Origin: Demequina flava
GTDB lineage: Bacteria; Actinomycetota; Actinomycetes; Actinomycetales; Demequinaceae
DNA: 64,000 nt
Assembly: GCF_000975035.1 (NCBI RefSeq)
Contig: NZ_BBRA01000002.1
Location: 248,001 to 312,000 of the forward strand
Reading direction: 5' to 3'
Both the position numbers and the translations under genes were made by a program. The notes beneath the pieces were generated by a model. The model saw nothing but the letters and a program-made list of their open reading frames with translations. It was not told where the DNA came from and did not search any database. Within the stretch, counting starts at the first letter, position 1. Each line of letters starts with the position of its first letter. Of this stretch, positions 58,431 to 64,000 are shown piece by piece.

Positions 58431-59588
58431 TCACGACACCATCAGCAGAGGGACGTCCAGTTCCATCGGAGTCAGTGAACCGTGGACGCCAATGAGCGCA
58501 CGTGAACGTTCGCTCTGGGTACGCGAGTCCACGATCGTGGCATTCGACGCCATCGCTACCACGACGTCCCCGATGCGGTCGTCGACCTCAGGGTCCATGA
58601 CGCCAAACAGTTCAGCCTGCCTGGCCTGATCCCGAGTGGCGACCACCCCGCTTTCACCAATGACGTCTTGCCAGCGCAGAGCCACCGCAGTTGGATCGGC
58701 TCCGGGCGTGAGGTGCAAGTGAAGCGCTCGCGGCTCCCCTGCCACCAGGTCGACGCTGTCGCGTAGCGCGGGCACATCCTCGACGTTCCACACTCGACCA
58801 CCCGTGGTGTCGATCATGCCGTGGTCGGCGGTGACCACCATGGAGGCACCACGCGGCAGAGATCGCGCGAGTATTTGCAGTTCACGATCGGCGTCCTCGA
58901 GCGCTGCAACCCATTGGTCGCTCTCCCACCCGTGCTTGTGGCCAGCCGCGTCGATCTCACCCCAATAGCAGTACGACACGCCAGGCTTACGCGCGGCTCG
59001 TAGGGCGACCTCGATGCGCTCGCTTAAGGTCTCTGCGCCCACGAAAGTGCCGCCATGGAGCGCTGCCTGAGTGAGGCCTGATCCAGCGAAACGCCGCTGG
59101 CCGAGCGTGGTCACCGCAACCCCGGCATCGGCCCCTTGCTGCAGGATTCCAGGCTGCCGCTGCCATTCTTCGGGCGGATAGGCGCCCTCCCACGACACGA
59201 GGTTCGCAAGCGTTCCCGTGCGGGGGTTGCGGGCCGAGTACCCGGTCATTCCCGTGCGGCCAGCCGGCTGTCCGGTGCCGAGAAGGGCAAGGGCCGAAGC
59301 CGTGGTTGAGGGATACCCCGTGGTGATAGTTCCGCTCTCGATCGAGCGCAAAAAGGGCGCGTGGCCGCGGCGGGCTTCAAGTAGGTGGTGGCCGAGCCCA
59401 TCCAGCAGCACCACGACGACGTGGCGCGCACGGGGAAGCCCCAACCTCCTCCGGTCCGCACCGGCATCACGGCCTGTAACGGCATCCCCTGCGCCCACAG
59501 CATCGAAGGCCGCGGGCATGACCGCACCGAGTTCACGTCCGCCGTAGTCCGGCAGTCGCAGCCCTACGGCACGCAGCGCATCAATCAC
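58431..59588 (-). CDS. Alkaline phosphatase-superfamily nucleotide pyrophosphatase/phosphodiesterase
   Basis: 385 residues. The metal site begins VVVVLLDGLGHHLLE, followed by the Thr nucleophile in TITTGYPSTTASALALLGTG, and later IDAAGHKHGWESD and MVVTADHGMIDTTG (Asp-His and His ligands). This is the NPP-like branch of the alkaline phosphatase superfamily. There is no signal peptide, so it should be cytoplasmic. Substrate unknown. The GTG at 59588 overlaps the DUF5998 stop by four bases. Confidence 0.88.
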   Translation of the reverse strand: MIDALRAVGLRLPDYGGRELGAVMPAAFDAVGAGDAVTGRDAGADRRRLGLPRARHVVVVLLDGLGHHLLEARRGHAPFLRSIESGTITTGYPSTTASALALLGTGQPAGRTGMTGYSARNPRTGTLANLVSWEGAYPPEEWQRQPGILQQGADAGVAVTTLGQRRFAGSGLTQAALHGGTFVGAETLSERIEVALRAARKPGVSYCYWGEIDAAGHKHGWESDQWVAALEDADRELQILARSLPRGASMVVTADHGMIDTTGGRVWNVEDVPALRDSVDLVAGEPRALHLHLTPGADPTAVALRWQDVIGESGVVATRDQARQAELFGVMDPEVDDRIGDVVVAMASNATIVDSRTQSERSRALIGVHGSLTPMELDVPLLMVS

Positions 59589-60151
59589 GACGTGCGCGTC
59601 GTTGCCAGTTGAACAGCGGCCGCGAAGTCCGACAGTGCGCGGACCGTCTCCTCGCCGTCGGCGATAGTACTGACCCGCACCAAGGTGTCGTCGCCCGTGA
59701 TGCCACCCGAGTAACCGTGATCAGCGTCACAGTTGGCATCGCCACAATTGGCTGGCTCGAGGTCGATGCGCGAGTGGACACCCCATCCCACTGCGAGAAC
59801 CAGTTCGGAGGGCACGTCGCCGTCCGAGAAGTGCTCGGGGTGGTGCACCACGTGCGTCATCGCCACATGCGTCACCGCGCTGAGCTGTGCCGTCTCAACG
59901 GTCGCGGAGGCCTCATGGGTGCCCTCTGCCGAATGTCCTGCGCCGTCATCGATGTGCATGCGAATCAGCCGCGAGGGTGTCAATACGAGCACCGTCATGT
60001 GGCGGCGCACCTCACGGTCATCGAAGGTGGTCTCCGCATGCACGAAGTGCGCGTCGACGGTTTCACGGCCGATGGCCTGGCGGAGTACCGAGTTCGACAG
60101 CGCTGGGTAATACCCGGCTCCGGCGACGGCCTGGTCAAGGGTCTGTGGCAT
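59585..60151 (-). CDS. DUF5998-domain protein
   Basis: 188 residues starting MPQTLDQAVAGAGYYPALSN at ATG 60151, with GGAAG in front. Beta-rich, with FDDREVRRHMTVLVLTPSRLIRMHIDD resembling a PH-like fold and a Cys pair in EPANCGDANCDADHGYSG. This matches the actinobacterial DUF5998 family, always found next to an alkaline-phosphatase-like gene. Function unknown. Divergent from parC. Confidence 0.85.
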   Translation of the reverse strand: MPQTLDQAVAGAGYYPALSNSVLRQAIGRETVDAHFVHAETTFDDREVRRHMTVLVLTPSRLIRMHIDDGAGHSAEGTHEASATVETAQLSAVTHVAMTHVVHHPEHFSDGDVPSELVLAVGWGVHSRIDLEPANCGDANCDADHGYSGGITGDDTLVRVSTIADGEETVRALSDFAAAVQLATTRTS

Positions 60152-60276
60152 GCGGGTATTCTTCCACTTCGCACGCTGGGTGACCACTTGCGCCGCGTGG
60201 CACCCCTGTGGTGTCAGCGGCACACGGCACAATAGCCCGCAGTCCCGAATGCCCGAACGAATTCCTGAGGAGTCAC

Positions 60277-62715
60277 ATGGCCGACGCGCCCGATGGCCAG
60301 ATCATCGACATCGACGTCAGCTCGGAGATGGAAACGTCCTTCCTCGAGTACGCCTACTCGGTGATCTACTCCCGCGCTCTGCCCGACGCGCGCGACGGCC
60401 TCAAGCCCGTCCAGCGCCGCATCATCTACTCGATGGGCGACATGGGGCTGCGTCCCGACCGCGCACACGTGAAGTCCTCGCGTGTGGTCGGTGAGGTTAT
60501 GGGTAAGTACCACCCGCACGGTGACAGCGCGATCTACGACGCGTTGGTGCGCATGGCCCAGTCGTTCTCGCTCCGACTTCCCTTGGTCGACGGTCACGGC
60601 AACTTTGGATCTCTCGACGACGGCCCGGCAGCATCGCGTTACACCGAGGCACGCCTGGCCCCCGCTGCCCTGTCGATGATCGCGGACCTCAACGAGAACG
60701 TCGTCGACACGGTCCCGAACTACGACAACAAGCTGACTCAGCCGGAGGTTCTCCCGGCGGCATTCCCCAACCTGCTTGTGAACGGCGCGTCCGGCATCGC
60801 GGTCGGTATGGCGACGAACATGGCGCCGCACAACCTCATCGAGGTCATCTCCGCGGCTCACCACCTACTCGACAACCCCAAGGCACAACTCGACGACCTC
60901 ATGAAGTTCGTACCCGGGCCGGACCTGCCCGGCGGCGGCAAGATCGTGGGACTCGATGGCGTCCGCGAGGCGTACGAGACCGGCAAGGGCAAGTTCATGA
61001 CCCGCGCCGTCACACGCATCGAGAAGGTCACCCCTCGCCGTCAAGGCATTGTCGTCACGCAGCTGCCCTACCTCGTGGGACCCGAGAAGGTCATCGAGAA
61101 GATCAAAGACGCTGTCTCGGCGAAGAAGCTCGAGGGCATCACGGCGGTCACGGACCTCACGGACCGTCACAACGGCCTCAAGCTGGTCATCGAAATCAAG
61201 AACGGATTCAACCCCGACGCCGTCCTTGAGCGCCTGTACAAGGTCACGCCGCTCGAGGAGAGCTTCTCGATCAACAACGTTGCCCTCGTGAACGGCCAGC
61301 CACGCACCCTAGGACTGCGTGAAATGCTCACGGTGTGGGTGGACCACCGGTTGGACGTCACGCGCCGCCGTAGCCAGTTCCGGCTCGACTCTCGCAAGGA
61401 CCGCTTGCACCTGGTCGAGGGCCTGCTCGTCGCGATCCTGGACATCGACGACGTCATTCAGATCATTCGCGCCTCTGAGGACGCCTCGGAGGCCCGTGAG
61501 CGACTCATGACGGCGTTCGAGCTGTCGGAGATCCAGGCGGACTACATCCTCGAGCTCCGCCTGCGCCGGCTGACGAAGTTCTCGCGTATTGAGCTCGAGA
61601 ACGAGAAGGCGCAGTTGCTCGCCGAGATCGCCGAGCTCGAAGAGATCCTCGGGTCTGACCGCGCGCTGCGTGCCGTGGTGGGCGCGGAAATGGACGCCAT
61701 GGCCGCGCAACACGGAACGCCCCGCCGGACGATTCTGCTTGCCGACGCAGGTGCCGTGACGTCTGCGGCCACGATGCCGACAGGACGTGGCAAGGCCGCG
61801 CCTTCTCTCGAGATTGAAGACACCCCGTGCCACGTCATGCTGTCGTCGACAGGATTGGTCGCTCGCACCGCCGGTGACGAGGCACCCGCTCGGGAAGGAC
61901 GTCGGAGCGCTCATGACGTTCTGACGGCCTGCGTCGCCACCTCGACACGCGCCGATGTCGGTGTCGTGACGTCGACGGGCCGCATCGTGCGGATGTCGAT
62001 GCTCGACGTGCCCAGCCTGGCTCCTACAAGTGAGCCCCCCTCGCTGAGCGGAGGAAGCCCCCTGAGCGAACTCGTCACTCTCGACAAGGACGAGACTCCA
62101 GTGACTCTTGTGCCCTTGGACTCCGAGACACCTCTTGCGCTGGGAACAGCCCAGGGAATCGTCAAGCGCGTCAAGCCCGAACCCGCACCCAACAAGGACG
62201 CGTGGGAGGTCATCTCCCTCAAGGACGGCGACCACGTCGTGGGTGCGGCACTCGCAGCCGACGGCGCCGAACTCGCGTTCGTGTCCGATCAAGCCGCGCT
62301 CCTGCACTTCGAGGCCAGCCAGAACGCCGCGCGTCCGCAGGGCCGCACGGGTGGCGGTGTGGCCGGAATCAAGCTTCCTGCGGGGGTGCAGGCGGTCTTC
62401 TTCGGTGTCGTGACTGACGCGGAGAATGCGGTCGTTGTGACGATTGCAGGCTCGTCGACGGCGCTGCCGGGAACCATTCCCGGTGCCGCCAAGATCACGC
62501 CCTTTACGGAGTACCCCGCAAAGGGCCGCGCCACAGGAGGCGTGCGAGCGCACCGCTTCCTCAAGGGCGAAGACGTCCTGCTTCACGCGTGGATCGGACC
62601 CGCACCTGCCCGCGCTTCTTCCGGCGCGGGACAGTCCGTGGAGTTGCCTGAGGAGCACGGTCGCCGTGATGGCTCCGGAACGCCCCTCAGCGCGCCTGTG
62701 ACTGGCATCGGCTAA
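60277..62715 (+). CDS. parC: DNA topoisomerase IV subunit A (ParC-type)
   Basis: Type IIA topoisomerase subunit that cuts and rejoins DNA. 812 residues. The N-terminal winged helix has [26 protein letters not shown]. The quinolone-resistance-type region is [25 protein letters not shown], the active-site Tyr lies in [10 protein letters not shown], then a coiled-coil region and a beta-pinwheel C-terminal domain. No GyrA-box (Q-R-R-G-G-R-G type) is seen, so ParC rather than GyrA. ATG 60277 follows GAGGAG. The parE partner is not in the window. Confidence 0.92.
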   Translation: MADAPDGQIIDIDVSSEMETSFLEYAYSVIYSRALPDARDGLKPVQRRIIYSMGDMGLRPDRAHVKSSRVVGEVMGKYHPHGDSAIYDALVRMAQSFSLRLPLVDGHGNFGSLDDGPAASRYTEARLAPAALSMIADLNENVVDTVPNYDNKLTQPEVLPAAFPNLLVNGASGIAVGMATNMAPHNLIEVISAAHHLLDNPKAQLDDLMKFVPGPDLPGGGKIVGLDGVREAYETGKGKFMTRAVTRIEKVTPRRQGIVVTQLPYLVGPEKVIEKIKDAVSAKKLEGITAVTDLTDRHNGLKLVIEIKNGFNPDAVLERLYKVTPLEESFSINNVALVNGQPRTLGLREMLTVWVDHRLDVTRRRSQFRLDSRKDRLHLVEGLLVAILDIDDVIQIIRASEDASEARERLMTAFELSEIQADYILELRLRRLTKFSRIELENEKAQLLAEIAELEEILGSDRALRAVVGAEMDAMAAQHGTPRRTILLADAGAVTSAATMPTGRGKAAPSLEIEDTPCHVMLSSTGLVARTAGDEAPAREGRRSAHDVLTACVATSTRADVGVVTSTGRIVRMSMLDVPSLAPTSEPPSLSGGSPLSELVTLDKDETPVTLVPLDSETPLALGTAQGIVKRVKPEPAPNKDAWEVISLKDGDHVVGAALAADGAELAFVSDQAALLHFEASQNAARPQGRTGGGVAGIKLPAGVQAVFFGVVTDAENAVVVTIAGSSTALPGTIPGAAKITPFTEYPAKGRATGGVRAHRFLKGEDVLLHAWIGPAPARASSGAGQSVELPEEHGRRDGSGTPLSAPVTGIG

Positions 62716-62728
62716 GAGCGTTGTAGCC

Positions 62729-63142
62729 ATGGCAGTCGAGATCGCCCGCGTTGGCGAGATTGAGACCGACGAGTACATCGACCTGCTCGTAAGGTCCACT
62801 CTCGCTGCCCGCCGGCCCGTCGACCACCCAGACGTGATTCGCGGAGCGCTCGAGAGTTCTGATCTGCTCATCACCGCACGCGACGGCGACCTGCTTGTGG
62901 GTGCCGCACGTGCCATCACCGACTTCCACCTTCACTGCTACCTGGCGGATCTCGCGGTCGATGCCGACGTCCAACGCGGTGGGATCGGACTTCTGCTCCA
63001 GCATGAGTTGCGCATGCACCTTGGCCCCATGTGCAAACTCAAGTTGTCCGCTGCCCCGGCAGCGTCCGACTACTACCCCCGCATCGGGTATTCCCGCAAT
63101 GATCGCGCGTGGGAACTACCGCCGGGTGCCGCACTGGGCTGA
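62729..63142 (+). CDS. GNAT-family N-acetyltransferase
   Basis: 137 residues with the GNAT core: LLVGAARAITDFHLHCYLADLAVDADVQRGGIGLLL, in which Gln-Arg-Gly-Gly-Ile-Gly is the acetyl-CoA pyrophosphate loop. The substrate is unknown. ATG 62729 lies 13 bases after parC and has no clear ribosome site, so translation may depend on parC. It ends before a hairpin that separates it from ppc. Confidence 0.85.
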   Translation: MAVEIARVGEIETDEYIDLLVRSTLAARRPVDHPDVIRGALESSDLLITARDGDLLVGAARAITDFHLHCYLADLAVDADVQRGGIGLLLQHELRMHLGPMCKLKLSAAPAASDYYPRIGYSRNDRAWELPPGAALG

Positions 63143-63193
63143 CCGGGTACCAGTACTCACCACGCACGGTTCGGTACTCGGGCAATACACGAC

Positions 63194-63235
63194 ACAAGCC
63201 CGGGCCCACGCCATACGACGCGAACCCGGGCTTGT
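63194..63235. terminator. Hairpin between convergent GNAT and ppc genes
   Basis: An 11-bp perfect stem ACAAGCCCGGG/CCCGGGCTTGT with a 20-base loop, positioned between two convergent genes, so it may end both transcripts. No T-run. Confidence 0.6.
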
Positions 63236-63255
63236 CTACCGTGTAACGGCTGGAA

Positions 63256-64000
63256 TCAACCGGTGTTTTGCAGTCCGGCGGAGACTCCCGACACGGTCAG
63301 GAGAAGTACCTTCCGGATACCGTCGGCGTCGTTGTCGTCGAGGTCTCCGGAGCGCAACGCGGCCAGCGCCCGCACCTGAATCATCGACAGAGCGTCGACG
63401 TAGGGCGCGCGCAACTGAACTGCGCGGCCCAGGACGCGGCGCTTGGACAACGGCCACTCGCTCTCGGTGACCTTAAGAACCCACTCGCGGGTCAGGCGCA
63501 TCTCGTCGAGAACCAGTTGCGCGAGGTCATCGCGGTCGCCGAGCGCAAGGTAGCGCGAGGCCAGGTTCTCGTCGGTCTTTGCCAGCGACATCTCGATGTT
63601 GTCCAGCAGGGTCGCGAACAGCGGCCACTCGCGGTACGCGCGGCGGAGTTCATCGATATCGCCGAACGACGCCAACGCCGTACCCAAGCCATACCAACCT
63701 GCAAGGTTGATGCGGGCCTGGCTCCACGCAAACACCCACGGGATCGCGCGGAGGTCATCGAGGGAGTTGACCGACAGTCCGCGCTTGGCGGGCCTAGAAC
63801 CGATCTGCAGCATGCCCAGCTCTTCGAGCGGGGTGACCTGCGCGAACCACTGAGGGAAGCCTTCTGCCTTCACCAGCGAGTGGAAGCGCTCACGAGACGT
63901 CTCGTCCAGCTGCGAGGCCATCGCGGCGAACTCCGCGGTCGCGGTGGTGTTGCGCTCCTCCACCGACGGCGAGGACTGCAGCAGCGTAGCGCCCGCGACT
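63256..64000 (-). CDS. ppc: Phosphoenolpyruvate carboxylase, C-terminal part (runs off the right edge)
   Basis: Anaplerotic enzyme that fixes bicarbonate onto PEP to give oxaloacetate. About 247 C-terminal residues are present. Signatures are LEELGMLQIGSRPAKRG, DLRAIPWVFAWSQARINLAGWYGLG, and the C-terminal VSGVSAGLQNTG, which is the conserved NTG end of the family. The reading frame continues unbroken to position 64000, so the start lies outside the window. Confidence 0.95.
   Translation of the reverse strand, partial: VAGATLLQSSPSVEERNTTATAEFAAMASQLDETSRERFHSLVKAEGFPQWFAQVTPLEELGMLQIGSRPAKRGLSVNSLDDLRAIPWVFAWSQARINLAGWYGLGTALASFGDIDELRRAYREWPLFATLLDNIEMSLAKTDENLASRYLALGDRDDLAQLVLDEMRLTREWVLKVTESEWPLSKRRVLGRAVQLRAPYVDALSMIQVRALAALRSGDLDDNDADGIRKVLLLTVSGVSAGLQNTG

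Larger units (their letters stand above)
1149..59133. repeat. Dispersed over-represented nonamer GCATCGGCC
   Basis: At least 26 exact copies on either strand, starting at 1149, 2134, 7113, 9822, 10553, 11681, 12319, 13585, 19103, 22160, 22219, 23211, 25292, 25780, 28331, 33621, 39950, 40083, 40620, 43450, 44919, 49716, 50513, 57240, 57702 and 59125. Four lie between genes (7113, 13585, 40083, 57240). In coding copies it is read in different ways, most often as Ala-Asp-Ala, also as Ala-Ser-Ala and X-Ile-Gly. Counted by eye, so a few may be missed. Confidence 0.7.

Noticed and set aside
61309-62919. 536-codon open frame on minus, antisense to parC
   Set aside because: Low-complexity Arg/Ser/Gly translation typical of a shadow frame; parC is certain.

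Overview
The window is 64 kb of GC-rich, densely packed chromosomal DNA from an actinomycete, most likely of the order Micrococcales (by eye closest to Demequina/Cellulomonas-type genomes). The evidence is gene content and order: ruvC-ruvA-ruvB-secD-secF-rel; thrS-HIT-pgsA-acyltransferase-pimA-pdxS-pdxT; the actinobacterial families DUF3000, DUF3159, DUF3710, DUF4193, DUF5998 and SepH; frequent GTG starts; and many 1-8 base stop/start overlaps. I see no insertion sequence, prophage, rRNA or CRISPR array.

Layout. 1-7250: aspS (partial) and hisS on the minus strand, a membrane-anchored cyclophilin and a DUF349 coiled-coil protein on plus, an unrecognised gene, and rel. 7250-21953: one long minus-strand block holding thrS, phosphatidylinositol and PIM synthesis (HIT protein, pgsA-like, acyltransferase, pimA), pyridoxal phosphate synthase (pdxS, pdxT), a SatD-like regulator with a membrane partner, yebC, the Holliday-junction genes ruvCAB and the secDF translocase genes. 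yajC is absent from its usual place. 22114-28806: a histidine kinase/response regulator pair, a secreted Ser/Val/Gln/Lys repeat protein, an APH-fold kinase, two small charged proteins, tRNA-Val(CAC), and pabB-pabC for p-aminobenzoate.

28858-35728 is the most accessory-looking part. Two copies of a tRNA Gly-Cys-Val cassette flank a small membrane protein. They are followed by a phosphopantetheinyl transferase and, on the opposite strand, a 1300-residue Pls/PosA-type non-ribosomal peptide synthetase with an overlapping M1 metallopeptidase. The synthetase has an A domain, a carrier domain and three membrane-linked C-terminal domains, as in epsilon-poly-L-lysine synthetase, and its specificity residues read lysine-like. 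This is the best candidate for an interesting biosynthetic system.

35811-64000: treY-treZ (trehalose from glucan), a ZapE/AFG1-type ATPase, gnd, DUF3000 and RNase D, dxs, aconitase, an m5U-type RNA methyltransferase with a KimA-like permease, two TrkA-type proteins, a DUF3159/OB/DUF3710/dut/DUF4193 run, an inositol monophosphatase, sepH, a phosphodiesterase with DUF5998, topoisomerase IV subunit A, a GNAT protein, and the 3' end of ppc.

Beyond the genes, the nonamer GCATCGGCC (either strand) occurs at least 26 times, far more than composition predicts, in several reading frames and between genes. Other non-coding signals are a candidate LexA box in front of ruvAB, a three-half-site operator in front of the satD-like gene, an exact 24-bp inverted repeat pair between rel and secF, and a roughly 90-bp imperfect hairpin between rnd and dxs.
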